DNA from: CAYUNA01 sp047629355
GTDB lineage: Bacteria; Bacteroidota; Bacteroidia; Chitinophagales; Saprospiraceae
Assembly (NCBI GenBank): GCA_047629355.1
Contig: JBLHWU010000040.1
Location: 1-34,871, forward strand
DNA: 34,871 bases
Direction of reading: 5' to 3'
Below the pieces are notes generated by a model. The model saw only the letters and a list, made by a program, of their open reading frames with translations, did no database searches and was not told the origin of the DNA. The position numbers were made by a program, and so were the translations under genes. Below, piece after piece: positions 1 through 8,134 of this stretch; position 1 is the stretch's first letter; each line of letters begins with the position of its first letter.

Positions 1-405
1 AGTAAATGCACAAATTCATGGATACCCACATTACTTTTACTCCGTTTATTTTTAAATCCTTGATGCAAGGTAGACTTCGATAAAATCATCGTTTTGCTCA
101 TCGCACCCGTACCGACCATGCCGAGAATGTTACGTTTTCCATTCTTTGTTTGATACGTATCGCTGAAACTGCCTTCATACAAAAGTACTTCATTAAGATT
201 ACGGTATCGCCAATCAGGAAAACCAAAAAGCAGAATTACTGTGCTCACTGCCACCAAGACCTTATCTTTATCATCGACGATTATTTCCACGCCAGTAATT
301 GTTACATCATTTAAAAAATGGAGCATCGACTGTTTAAAGCGGTCTTTTTCTGTATCTGATAAACTGAGATAAAAACGGACTTTTCGCTTTAAAATAATCC
401 CCCAT
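1..405 (-). CDS. mtfA: MtfA-like zinc peptidase (M90), 3' part outside window, start out of frame
   Basis: Reading the minus strand gives a continuous MtfA-type protein with ILKRKVRFYLSLSDTEKDRF, then LFGFPDWRYRNLNEVLLYEG, and SNVGIHEFVHL at the window edge. HEFVH (positions 6-20) is the HExxH zinc motif of the M90/MtfA peptidases; the third ligand lies beyond position 1. MtfA of E. coli is a cytosolic aminopeptidase that binds the Mlc regulator; the Bacteroidetes role is unknown. The start is odd. The only well-placed ATG (405-403) is followed by a run of five G (399-403 on the plus strand as C). With four G it would read MGIILKRKVRFY in the family frame; with five it is one base out, and no ATG, GTG or TTG precedes the FY..LS motif in frame. 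The next in-frame ATG is at 326. Either a one-base frameshift mutation or a sequencing error. Family call sure, integrity unsure. Confidence 0.72.
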
Positions 406-1229
406 TTCGCTAAAAAATTCTAATGCGTGAATTCCTTTTTATGAAAAAATAGTTTCGACCAAAAATAGACAAGGAAAAAAAGGATGAAAAGAGATTTGAT
501 TTCTATAGAGTTGAAAATTGAGGTAATTGCTTTGAATACGAGTTACTTATAAAAAATGCTCAAATTAAATAAAAACTACAATCACGTGCGTTTTTTTTAG
601 AATTTATTATTTTTGAAAAATAATTAACACAAAAGACCCATTACAAATGAACAAAGTCCCTCACTTTACTCGTTATTTTTCCTTTATACTTTGTTAAAAA
701 CACTCGCATAGCAAAAGCTATATCTGCATTTTTTGCCTCGTCTAAAGAAAAAATAACTTTCTGAAATTTGGGTAGTTTATTTATTCCCTACTTCCTAAAC
801 TATATGCTACAATGCCTGTTTCTTTGCTTTATAAGCTGTGAAAAAATTAAATACACGTCCGAATAAACTGTTATATGAAAATAAAATTCAATATTTTTAG
901 AAAATAAATGCTGCTTTATATTGGTTTTTTCAAAAATAAATATAGTTTTGCATCATAATTTTTCCGAGAAAGTGACTTTTACTTCATTTAAACGTCTTAA
1001 CAAAGATTCATTATAATTGAAAATTATGACCATTGTAAAAGTGGCAGTAATTTCGCAAGTAAACAAGTAGAATAGTTAGCAATTGTGCTAGATTATTCAA
1101 ATAATAAACACAACAACAACAAATTTCAGTTTTTACTGTTACAGTGATGTGTCTTATATAAAATGACATTTATTTACTCGCAAGAGTATCATATATGTAG
1201 ATTGTTTTCATTTGGTTTTTTGGGGTTAT
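406..1229. other. Gene-free AT-rich stretch
   Basis: No reading frame here has a recognisable protein or convincing codon use. A perfect 9-bp palindrome with one central base lies near 608-628 (ATTATTTTT, G, AAAAATAAT). A weak plus-strand promoter candidate is at 921-950 and a terminator at 1230-1265, so a short untranslated or micro-ORF transcript is possible (a 14-codon frame starts at 1026). I see nothing else. Confidence 0.5.
921..950 (+). promoter_or_regulatory. Candidate Bacteroidetes-type promoter
   Basis: TTG at 921-923 and TAGTTTTG at 943-950 match the TTTG/TTG and TAnnTTTG elements of the primary sigma factor of Bacteroidetes with a 19-base gap. No gene follows; the next plus-strand signal is the terminator at 1230-1265. 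In AT-rich DNA such matches arise by chance. Confidence 0.25.
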
Positions 1230-1265
1230 ACAGGGTGCTGCTTCGCAGTCGCCCTGTTTTTTTTT
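1230..1265 (+). terminator. Rho-independent terminator, plus strand
   Basis: The arms ACAGGG and CCCTGT plus an inner GCTGC/GCAG pairing around TTC are followed by a run of nine T. No plus-strand gene precedes it closely, so it either ends an unannotated short transcript or is a relic. Confidence 0.6.
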
Positions 1266-1280
1266 GCCTACTAATTTTTT

Positions 1281-1331
1281 CAAAAAAAAAGCTGCAAAAA
1301 AATCTTTCGACTCTCTTGCAGCTTCTTTTTT
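1281..1331. terminator. Bidirectional terminator downstream of spt
   Basis: Perfect 9-bp arms AAGCTGCAA (1289-1297) and TTGCAGCTT (1316-1324) are flanked by nine A on the left and a T-rich tract on the right, so the hairpin works in both directions. It lies about 35 bases past the stop of the serine palmitoyltransferase gene, which it most likely terminates. Confidence 0.8.
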
Positions 1332-1362
1332 TAGCTAAGTTAAATACTTTTTTTGTGTGAAC

Positions 1363-2610
1363 TTAAGCCACTGCGTATTTCTCTGCTTCTTTTTTGTAAA
1401 CACCAGATTCCAATCGCGCTTTAATTTCTTTAAATGCCGCCACTGTTTCCGTAATGTCTTCCATCGTATGCGAAGCCGTCGGAATCAACCGCAAAATCAT
1501 CATACCTTTTGGAATCACAGGATAAACGACGATAGAAGTGAAAATTCCGAAATTCTCCCGCATATCATACACCATTGCCATTGCTTCCTCCGTTTCCCCT
1601 TTCAAATAAACAGGCGTCACACAGCTGTTGGTATTCCCGATATTCAAACCTGCTTCTTTCAAACCAGATTGCAAAGCATGCACATTCTCCCACAACTTCT
1701 CTCGCAATTCAGGCATAGTTTTCAACATTTCCAAACGCTTTCTTGCACCTACAACGATTGGCATTGGAACTGATTTTGCAAAAATTTGCGACCGCATATT
1801 GTACCGCAAATAATCAATAATATCTTTGTCACCCGCCAAAAATGCTCCGATGCTCGCCATTGATTTTGCAAATGTCGCAAAATAAACGTCGATGTCATCC
1901 TGAATACCTTGATGCTCACCAGCACCTGCGCCAGTCTTGCCCAATACACCAAATCCATGTGCATCATCAACCATCAAACGGAAGCCATATTTCTCTTTCA
2001 AGGCTACGATTTCGCGCAATTTACCTTGGTCTCCTCGCATTCCGAAAACGCCCTCAGAAATTACTAAAATTCCACCACCTGTGCTTGCAACAGTCTCGGT
2101 CGCTCGCTTCAAATTCTTTTCAAGACTCTCGATATTGTTGTGTTCAAACGCAAATCGACGTCCAGAGTGCATCCGGACACCATCCACGATACACGCGTGA
2201 CATTCAGAATCGTAAACAACAACATCACGTCTGCCTAACAATGCATCTACGGCTGACATAATGCCTTGGTAACCAAAGTTGACCAAAACAGCTGTTTCTT
2301 TATCCACGAACTCCGCCAGCTCCACTTCCAATATATCGTGTTCATGCGTCGCACCTGACATCATTCGGCTACCCATCGGATACGCCAAGCCCCAGTCTGC
2401 TGCTGCTTGTCCATCCGCTTTACGGATTTCTGGGTGATTCCCCAAACCAAGGTAGTTATTGACACTCCAGACAATCATTTCTTTGCCTTGGAACTGCATT
2501 CGACTCCCCAACTCTCCCTCAATTTTTGGGAAAATGAAATAGCCTTCTGCTACTTTAGCCCACATACCTAATGGACCAGGGTTTTTTCTAATTTTTTCAA
2601 AAATATCCAT
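1363..2610 (-). CDS. spt: Serine palmitoyltransferase-like alpha-oxoamine synthase
   Basis: 415 residues of the PLP-dependent alpha-oxoamine synthase family. The motif FATFAKSMASIGAF carries the Schiff-base lysine, about K249; ECHAC contains the ring-stacking His at about 138; VDDAHGFGVLG holds the Asp (about 215) and His (about 218) that contact PLP. The TF(S/A)KS-xASIG form fits serine palmitoyltransferase rather than glycine C-acetyltransferase (Kbl) or BioF. The enzyme would condense serine with a fatty acyl-CoA to 3-ketosphinganine, the first step of sphingolipid synthesis, which Bacteroidetes are known to carry out. ATG start at 2610 gives the usual N-terminus with NNYLGLGNHP. The gene is followed by a strong terminator and is separated from the upstream synthase gene by a palindromic repeat, so it may have its own promoter. 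Kbl cannot be fully excluded from sequence alone. Confidence 0.87.
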   Translation of the reverse strand: MDIFEKIRKNPGPLGMWAKVAEGYFIFPKIEGELGSRMQFQGKEMIVWSVNNYLGLGNHPEIRKADGQAAADWGLAYPMGSRMMSGATHEHDILEVELAEFVDKETAVLVNFGYQGIMSAVDALLGRRDVVVYDSECHACIVDGVRMHSGRRFAFEHNNIESLEKNLKRATETVASTGGGILVISEGVFGMRGDQGKLREIVALKEKYGFRLMVDDAHGFGVLGKTGAGAGEHQGIQDDIDVYFATFAKSMASIGAFLAGDKDIIDYLRYNMRSQIFAKSVPMPIVVGARKRLEMLKTMPELREKLWENVHALQSGLKEAGLNIGNTNSCVTPVYLKGETEEAMAMVYDMRENFGIFTSIVVYPVIPKGMMILRLIPTASHTMEDITETVAAFKEIKARLESGVYKKEAEKYAVA

Positions 2611-2621
2611 AATAATAAATG

Positions 2622-2720
2622 GTTGAATTAGTTAGATTAGGTGAATTAAGTTGATTGGGTAAATTAGGTTTCACTGGGAAATTCTAATTTACTCAATCAA
2701 CTAATTGACTAATCAACTTA
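2622..2720. repeat. Intergenic word-palindrome (GATT/AATT type)
   Basis: A left arm at 2644-2667 pairs with a right arm at 2684-2706 over about 23 bases with two or three differences, around a 16-base loop. The arms consist of repeated words such as TTGATTG, AATTAG and their complements. Same architecture as the elements at 6630, 10100, 23897 and 30055. Confidence 0.6.
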
Positions 2721-2741
2721 GTAAAAGAAATAAACTTATTG

Positions 2742-3764
2742 TTAAACGACTGCTTCGATTAGATTTTCTGCAAATGCTAATTCTTCTTTTTCGATAAAAC
2801 CTTGCTCTTTCATCCACTCATCGTTGAAGACTTTGCCTAAATACTTGCTACCGTGGTCACATAAAATAGTAACAACAACATCATCTTTGGTTAATCTTGG
2901 CGCAAGGTCAAATAAAACCTGCACGCCTGCACCACTGGAATAACCTGCTAAAATACCTTCAGTTTTCGCCAATTCGCGAGCGCGAAAAGCGGCATCTTTA
3001 TCGGTTACTTTGATAAATTCGTCTATGTATTCAAACTGAACATTAGCTGGAATAATATTTTTTCCAGTCCCTTCAATTTTATAAGAATAGTAGTCTTTGA
3101 TGTCGTAAATACCTGTTTCGTGATATTTTTTCAAAATTGAACCGTAAGCATCTACTGCAATGATTTGAATATCAGGATTTTGCTCCTTTAAATATTTTGC
3201 CGTACCTGAGATGGTACCGCCTGTACCCGCACTCGCTATGAGGTGGGTGATTTTTCCTTGTGTTTGATTCCAAATTTCAGGGCCAGTACTCAAATAATGC
3301 GCCATGGCATTGTTGGTATTGAAATTTTGGTTGATGTACAACGAATTCGGCAATTCTTCTGCCAATCGCTGCGCCATTTTATAATAAGAACGTGGGTCTT
3401 CTGGTTTCGCATCTTTCGGACAAATGACCACTTCCGCGCCCATTGCCTCCAACATATCTACTTTTTCTTTAGAAATTTTACTCGATGCCGTTAAGACACA
3501 TTTGTAGCCTTTCACTGCTGCGACCATTGCTAAACTAAAACCAGTGTTTCCGCTTGTTGCTTCGATGAGAATTCCCCCAGAATGGAGCTTACCTTGTTTT
3601 TCTGCTTGTTCAATCATGTAAAGCGCGATGCGGTCTTTAGCAGATTGTCCAGGATTCATGCCTTCTAATTTTCCGTAAAAAGAACCCGGTAAATTGGCAG
3701 TAATTTTATTAAGTTTCACCAACGGGGTATTCCCGATAGTATCTAAAATGCTATTGGCTGTCAT
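2742..3764 (-). CDS. PLP-dependent cysteine/cystathionine beta-synthase
   Basis: 340 residues of the fold-type II PLP family. GQSAKDRI supplies the PLP lysine at K43, TSGNTG (70-75) binds substrate carboxylate, and GTGGT (180-184) binds the PLP phosphate. YGSIL, EGTGKN and the C-terminal HGSKYLGKVFNDEW resemble the catalytic core of cystathionine beta-synthase more than CysK, although the regulatory CBS-domain pair is absent. It should condense serine (or O-acetylserine) with homocysteine or sulfide. No gamma-lyase gene is adjacent. Transcription probably starts from the TACCTTTG element at 3816-3823 on the minus strand. The neighbouring spt product also consumes serine with PLP, which may be coincidence. 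Family certain, substrate not. Confidence 0.85.
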   Translation of the reverse strand: MTANSILDTIGNTPLVKLNKITANLPGSFYGKLEGMNPGQSAKDRIALYMIEQAEKQGKLHSGGILIEATSGNTGFSLAMVAAVKGYKCVLTASSKISKEKVDMLEAMGAEVVICPKDAKPEDPRSYYKMAQRLAEELPNSLYINQNFNTNNAMAHYLSTGPEIWNQTQGKITHLIASAGTGGTISGTAKYLKEQNPDIQIIAVDAYGSILKKYHETGIYDIKDYYSYKIEGTGKNIIPANVQFEYIDEFIKVTDKDAAFRARELAKTEGILAGYSSGAGVQVLFDLAPRLTKDDVVVTILCDHGSKYLGKVFNDEWMKEQGFIEKEELAFAENLIEAVV

Positions 3765-3815
3765 AGATATTTTTTTGAGAATTTTCAGCGCAAGACTGTA
3801 CTCAGGTCATTTTCG

Positions 3816-3823
3816 CAAAGGTA
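3816..3823 (-). promoter_or_regulatory. -7 promoter element of the cysteine synthase gene
   Basis: On the minus strand this reads TACCTTTG followed by CG, the same TAnnTTTGCG form as other promoters in the window. It lies about 52 bases before the ATG. A clear upstream TTTG at the right spacing is not seen. Confidence 0.5.
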
Positions 3824-3981
3824 GTGGATAAATTTATAAAAAAAACTGATTTAGGTCACTTTATTGGTGAATTGGTCGGTTTTGATGGTGAAATTGGAGT
3901 TTATTTGGGCGGATTTTTAATCGGAAATATTAAATATTCTCTCTAAAACGCCTTAGCTTCGCCGCTAAATATCGTAAAATT

Positions 3982-5214
3982 ATGAACAAGCTATTTTTCT
4001 TATTTATTTTATCATTGCTAACTACTACCCAGGTTTTTAGTCAGCAGTCAATGCTGCAATCTGGCCCAATGCTTGGTTACTCTGAAATGCGCGAAGTATT
4101 GTTATGGGTGCAGACTAAAGAGACCGCCGAAGTCAGCTTTGCCTACTGGGTAAAAGATTCTATAAATAGTAAGCCGACCGAAATCTTTCACACAAAATCT
4201 ATTTTCACAAAAAAAGAAACTGCTTTTACTGCGAAAATAATTGCGGAGAAAGTCCTTCCTGGGAACAGCTATAATTACGATTTATACATTAATAAGCAAA
4301 AAATAGACCTTGATTACCCAACTACTTTTCAATCTCAAAAACTTTGGCAGTGGCGCGAAAATCCGCCATCGTTTACGATGGCAATCGGTAGCTGTGCCTA
4401 CATCAATGAACCGAAATATGATCGACCTGGCAAAGGTTATGGTGATAATTACGGTATTTTTGAAAAAATATACGAAAAACGCCCTGACGCGATGCTTTGG
4501 TTGGGCGATAATAGTTATCTACGAGAAGCAGATTGGTCTACTCAAACAGGCATTCATCACCGATATACACACTCACGGTCCGTTCCAGAAATGCAGCCGC
4601 TGTTCGCCTCAACGCATCAATACGCCATTTGGGATGACCATGATTTTGGTCCGAATGACTCGGATAGAAGTTTTATTCACAAAAATAAAACACTGGCAGC
4701 GTTCGAAAACTTCTGGGGGAACCCAACAACTGGCTTGCCAGGAATAGAAGGTGGTATTACCACGAGTTTTCAATGGAATGATGTGCAGTTTTTTCTACTA
4801 GATAACCGTTATTTTCGGAGTCCAAATCATAGGAAAACGGGCGAAGCGACCATTCTTGGGAAGCAACAGTTGGAATGGTTAATCGACGCTTTGGCAACGA
4901 GTAAGGCTTCTTTTAAAATTATCGCTATCGGTGGACAAGTGCTGAATCCCTTACCAATTTGGGAAAATTACGCCAATCGTCATGCGGAAGAACGTGCCTA
5001 TTTATTGAAACAAATTGCGGAAGAAGGAATTAAAAATGTCATCTTCCTCGACGGCGACCGCCACCATACTGAATTGAGTAAAATGGTCAACACAGCAGGG
5101 AATACAATTTATGATTTGACCTGTTCCCCGCTAACTTCTGGTACTGGCAAACGTGATGAAATTAATCCATTGCAGGTATTAAATAGTTTAGTGACAGAGC
5201 GCAATTTTGAGTAG
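3982..5214 (+). CDS. PhoD-like phosphatase, C-terminus removed by a MITE
   Basis: Exported metallophosphatase of the PhoD family (phosphodiester/phosphomonoester hydrolysis). A signal peptide with FFLFILSLL ends near VFSQ (residue 20-21). GSCAY (136-140), LGDN (174-177), WDDHDFGPND (217-226) and DGDRHHTEL (357-365) are the metal-binding motifs of the calcineurin-like/PhoD fold and are intact. The frame stops at 5214, only two codons after an 8-bp target duplication CAATTTTG (5202-5209) where a 213-bp element has inserted. The natural C-terminus continues in frame after the second CAATTTTG at 5423: NFGLLTFSGEYQKR to a TGA at 5532. The gene thus lost about 35 residues and gained one Glu. The catalytic core remains, so partial function is possible; stability of the truncated fold is unknown. 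Confidence 0.88.
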   Translation: MNKLFFLFILSLLTTTQVFSQQSMLQSGPMLGYSEMREVLLWVQTKETAEVSFAYWVKDSINSKPTEIFHTKSIFTKKETAFTAKIIAEKVLPGNSYNYDLYINKQKIDLDYPTTFQSQKLWQWRENPPSFTMAIGSCAYINEPKYDRPGKGYGDNYGIFEKIYEKRPDAMLWLGDNSYLREADWSTQTGIHHRYTHSRSVPEMQPLFASTHQYAIWDDHDFGPNDSDRSFIHKNKTLAAFENFWGNPTTGLPGIEGGITTSFQWNDVQFFLLDNRYFRSPNHRKTGEATILGKQQLEWLIDALATSKASFKIIAIGGQVLNPLPIWENYANRHAEERAYLLKQIAEEGIKNVIFLDGDRHHTELSKMVNTAGNTIYDLTCSPLTSGTGKRDEINPLQVLNSLVTERNFE

Positions 5215-5422
5215 TGTCCGATTAAAGTAGGGTGAATTTTAATTGAGTTGAATTGACAATCAGGATTTTATAGATTTCAATTGTGATTTACTATAATTCT
5301 ATCGCATGAAAGTATTACACACACGGAGTCTTTTAGAACGATAAATCACTATTCAAATTTGTATCTATCTGATTTCCAATAAAAGGGCTTTTAATTTTAC
5401 CCTACTTTAATCGTACACTACC
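5210..5422. mobile_element. 213-bp MITE, 8-bp target duplication, in phoD-like gene
   Basis: The termini are inverted repeats matching at about 25 of 28 positions: GTAGTGTCCGATTAAAGTAG on the left and the complement of CCTACTTTAATCGTACACTA on the right. The direct repeat CAATTTTG flanks both ends (5202-5209 and 5423-5430). No coding capacity inside. Removing the element plus one repeat rejoins the host gene exactly (CGC AAT TTT GGT TTG). Transposase family not identified; 8-bp duplications occur in several IS families. Confidence 0.9.
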
Positions 5423-5534
5423 CAATTTTGGTTTGTTAACTTTTTCAGGGGAATATCAAAAGCGGATTTTGAAAATTGAAATCTTTAATAAGGAAGGTAA
5501 GGAATTGTGGATGCGGGAGATTGTACAAGAGTGA
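5423..5534 (+). pseudogene. Detached C-terminal exon-like remnant of the PhoD-like gene
   Basis: Starting from the second copy of the target duplication, the frame reads NFGLLTFSGEYQKR, KIEIFNKEGKELWMRE and ends IVQE-TGA at 5532-5534. It is the natural tail of the phosphatase at 3982-5214 and has no start of its own. Confidence 0.82.
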
Positions 5535-5594
5535 TTTTTTAAAGGGTAAGGGAAACGAAATTAATAAATTAATAAACTAATAAATTAATTTAAA

Positions 5595-6608
5595 ATGTAC
5601 ATCAAACGAAATCTTAGCTGGAGTGTCATTCTCCGTTTTGCTTGGAAAAACCTTATCTTTTTTATCATTTGGGCAGCCTTGATTGTGTATGCCGATCATT
5701 ATCTAGGGCATAATGACAAAGACATAGGGTTGGGTATTCCGTTTTTGCCATTGAGTACGATTGGTATTGCGGTTTCCTTTTACATTGGTTTTAAAAATAA
5801 CGCCGCTTACGACCGTTTTTGGGAAGCCCGAAAAATTTGGGGTGGTATTATTAATTATAGTCGAACGTGGGGAAATCAGGTTGTCAATTTTGTACACAAT
5901 TCCAATGCGCCAAAAGAAGAATCGGTGGCAATGCAGGAAAAATTAATCTATCGACACATCGCTTGGATAAATGCGTTGCGATTACAATTACGACAGCCAA
6001 CAAGTTTCAGTATTAAGCATTCAAAAAGTGTGAAAGGTTATGGAATTGGTAGTCCTGAGCGTAGACATTGGGACGAAGAAGTTGGAGCTCTTTTGTGTAA
6101 AGAAGATTATGATTATTTGATTGAGCGTAAAAATACAGCGACTCATTTAATCAGAAAACAAGGTGACGACTTGCGATTATTAAACGAAGAAAAAGATTGG
6201 GTCAATGATTTTCGGCACATGGAAATGATGCGAGTTTTGGAAGAATTTTACAACTTACAAGGCAAATGTGAACGTATTAAAAAGACACCTTATCCTCGCC
6301 AATTTGCTTATTTTAGTAAAGTATTTGTCTGGCTTTTTGTGCTTTTGCTGCCTTTTGGTTTGGTTGGGCAATTCAAAGAAATGGGACACGCAGCCACATT
6401 TTTAACCATACCTTTTAGTGTGTTGATTTCGTGGGTTTTTATTACAATGGAAATTGTTGGAGATAACAGTGAAGATCCTTTCGAGGGCTTTGTCAATGAT
6501 GTGCCGATGACTGCTTTGTGCCGAACGATTGAGATTGATTTGCGAGAAATGTTAGGAGAAACGGATTTGCCACTAGGCATTCAACCAGAAAATGATGTCT
6601 TAATGTAA
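5595..6608 (+). CDS. Bestrophin family anion channel protein
   Basis: 337 residues, with the bacterial bestrophin (UPF0187/YneE) layout: two N-terminal hydrophobic segments (about 10-30 and 45-65), the conserved FKNNAAYDRFWEARKIWGGI block (about 67-86), a central hydrophilic helical part, then two further membrane helices (about 240-285) and the DNSEDPFEG loop. Bestrophins are pentameric channels; the bacterial ones characterised conduct cations or anions depending on species, so selectivity is not predicted here. ATG follows a short AATTAATAA tandem tract (about 5558-5590). It is convergent with the small membrane protein gene at 6693-6857, with a perfect inverted repeat between them that could end both transcripts. 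Confidence 0.87.
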   Translation: MYIKRNLSWSVILRFAWKNLIFFIIWAALIVYADHYLGHNDKDIGLGIPFLPLSTIGIAVSFYIGFKNNAAYDRFWEARKIWGGIINYSRTWGNQVVNFVHNSNAPKEESVAMQEKLIYRHIAWINALRLQLRQPTSFSIKHSKSVKGYGIGSPERRHWDEEVGALLCKEDYDYLIERKNTATHLIRKQGDDLRLLNEEKDWVNDFRHMEMMRVLEEFYNLQGKCERIKKTPYPRQFAYFSKVFVWLFVLLLPFGLVGQFKEMGHAATFLTIPFSVLISWVFITMEIVGDNSEDPFEGFVNDVPMTALCRTIEIDLREMLGETDLPLGIQPENDVLM

Positions 6609-6629
6609 GCGGATTGATTCGATTAGAAA

Positions 6630-6689
6630 GATTATTTCGATTGACTTGATTAGGCGGATAGTAGCAAAATCAAGTCAATCGAAATAATC
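6630..6689. repeat. Intergenic word-palindrome, perfect 22-bp arms
   Basis: Left arm 6630-6651 and right arm 6668-6689 are exact complements over 22 bases with a 16-base loop. The arms contain the words ATTTCGATTGA and TCAATCGAAAT. It lies between the convergent bestrophin and small membrane protein genes and may act as a terminator, though no T-run follows. Confidence 0.8.
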
Positions 6690-6692
6690 AAT

Positions 6693-6857
6693 TTAATAAG
6701 TATATGTTTTTAGCCAAGCCCAAATGTCTTGTCGAATCATAATTAAATAAACGATCAAGGCTATCGCCGCAAATATCAGCGTTACTTTCGTGTTTCGCTT
6801 TGTAATTTCGTATTTTTCGCGCCGACTTACATATCCTTTCTTTCTACTTTGAGCCAT
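6693..6857 (-). CDS. Small single-pass membrane protein (54 aa)
   Basis: ATG at 6857 opens a 54-codon frame: a basic N-terminus (MAQSRKKGYVSRREKYE), a hydrophobic segment of about 17 residues (VTLIFAAIALIVYLIMI) and an aromatic tail ending WAWLKTYTY. The basic head followed by one helix predicts an inner-membrane protein with the N-terminus inside. I have no function for it. The amino-acid pattern is far from random and fills the gap between bestrophin and rsgA on the rsgA strand, so I regard it as real. It is too short for common length filters. Confidence 0.65.
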   Translation of the reverse strand: MAQSRKKGYVSRREKYEITKRNTKVTLIFAAIALIVYLIMIRQDIWAWLKTYTY

Positions 6858-6877
6858 TTTTGTTTATTAGTTGAATA

Positions 6878-6996
6878 AGCCCCAGCTCCTAAGGGGGAGC
6901 GATGGGAGGTTAATTGCTTGTGTTAGAATTTAAGTTAATTTACCGCACTGATTGTGTGATTAAGCTTGAATATGCTCCCTTCTAGGAGCTGGGGGT
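6878..6996. repeat. Inverted repeat element with CCCCAGCTCCT ends
   Basis: Arms of 21 bases at 6880-6900 and 6974-6994 pair with two or three mismatches: CCCCAGCTCCTA on one side, TAGGAGCTGGGG on the other, around about 73 AT-rich bases. G/C-rich arms in AT-rich DNA suggest a small mobile or palindromic element; no target duplication was found. TTTTT follows the right arm. Confidence 0.6.
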
Positions 6997-7015
6997 TTTT
7001 GTGACTTTCATCCTG

Positions 7016-7957
7016 TCACCCCTCCAATCGTTCCCAATGGTTCTGTCCTTCCACCCCTTCCAAAATCGTCAAATAATTGACATACCGCAATTCCGAAATT
7101 TCTTCTTTTTCCAAAGCTTCTTTCACGGCACATTGAGGTTCTTCACGGTGAAGACAATCACCAAACTTACAGTCTTTCGACACTGCGAAAATTTCTCGAA
7201 AATTATGCGCCACATCCATCGGCTTGAGGTGATTGTAACTCAAACTCTTGATACCTGGCGTGTCAATAATCGAGCCACCAAAGCCCAACTCAAACATTTC
7301 CGCGAAGGTCGTGGTATGCTGTCCTTTTCCAGAATAATCAGACAATTCGGTCGTTCTGATTTCAAACTTGTCTTGAATGCTATTGACCAAAGAAGACTTT
7401 CCAACACCAGATTGACCACTAATTAAAGTGATTTTATCTTTCAATAAATTTTTAAAATCTTCCTTTCCCGTGCCTTCCGTTGCCGAAACCAAGATTACGG
7501 TATAGCCGATTTTTTCATAAATATCTTTCAAATATTCATAAATTTCGAGGTCGCCTTCAGCGTACAAATCACTTTTGTTGAAAACAATACAGGTAGGAAT
7601 ATTATACGGTTCGGTCATTAATAAAAAACGGTCAATGAATCCTTGTTTCAACATTGGGGAGACAATCGTCATGATAATGACCGCTTGGTCCACATTACTT
7701 GCTATCAAATGCAGGTGGTGCTTTTGACGCGGAGAAGCTCGAACGACATAGTTTTCGCGTGGGTCAATTTTTTTGATAATCCCTTTATTATCGGCTTCGA
7801 TTTCAAAATGCACAATATCGCCCACCGCGACGGGATTGGTCAATCGCTTCCCATTCAATCGAAATTTTCCGATGATGCGGCAATCAAAGATTTCGCCCTC
7901 TGCGCCTTTTACGCGATACCACGCGCCCGTTGATTTAATGACTGTTCCTGTTAGCAA
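7016..7957 (-). CDS. rsgA: Ribosome small subunit-dependent GTPase A
   Basis: 313 residues, normal length for RsgA (YjeQ). N-terminal OB fold (about 1-70), then the circularly permuted GTPase: NKSD (127-130, G4) comes before GQSGVGKSS (181-189, G1) and DTPG (232-235, G3). A C-terminal zinc site uses C263, C268, H270 and C276. The protein binds the maturing 30S subunit, releases RbfA and hydrolyses GTP late in 16S decoding-centre maturation. ATG start at 7957 gives MLTGTVIKSTGAWYRV, the expected OB-fold beginning. It may be cotranscribed with the small membrane protein gene downstream. All catalytic motifs are intact. Confidence 0.95.
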   Translation of the reverse strand: MLTGTVIKSTGAWYRVKGAEGEIFDCRIIGKFRLNGKRLTNPVAVGDIVHFEIEADNKGIIKKIDPRENYVVRASPRQKHHLHLIASNVDQAVIIMTIVSPMLKQGFIDRFLLMTEPYNIPTCIVFNKSDLYAEGDLEIYEYLKDIYEKIGYTVILVSATEGTGKEDFKNLLKDKITLISGQSGVGKSSLVNSIQDKFEIRTTELSDYSGKGQHTTTFAEMFELGFGGSIIDTPGIKSLSYNHLKPMDVAHNFREIFAVSKDCKFGDCLHREEPQCAVKEALEKEEISELRYVNYLTILEGVEGQNHWERLEG

Positions 7958-7978
7958 AAAATAGTATTTTGGAGAAGC

Positions 7979-8070
7979 GAGAGGTCAGACTATTTCATTG
8001 TCAGAGGTCAGATTTAAGACGTGTAATTTCTGACTTCTGACAGCAAAGCGGTCTGACTTCTGACCTCTTT
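7979..8070. repeat. GAGGTCAGA palindromic repeat, copy 1
   Basis: GAGGTCAGAC at 7981-7990, TCAGAGGTCAGA shortly after, and the complementary TCTGACTTCTGACCTC at 8052-8067 make a nested palindrome. A second copy sharing GAGGTCAGAC, ATTGTCAGAGGTCAGA and the TGACTTCTG arm is at 26002-26067. Both sit in intergenic gaps. Confidence 0.7.
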
Positions 8071-8134
8071 TATCATTTATAAGATGTAAAGGTAATGGAA
8101 GAAAGGAAAGTTTTGTTCCTTAAGCAATAGTTTT

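Noticed and set aside
1163..1360. Plus-strand 65-codon frame
   Set aside because: It runs through two terminator hairpins and homopolymers and has Phe/Leu/Ser-rich low-complexity composition.
1363..3764. Serine metabolism operon of spt and cysteine synthase
   Set aside because: They share a strand and substrate, but a palindromic repeat separates them and nothing else links the pathways.
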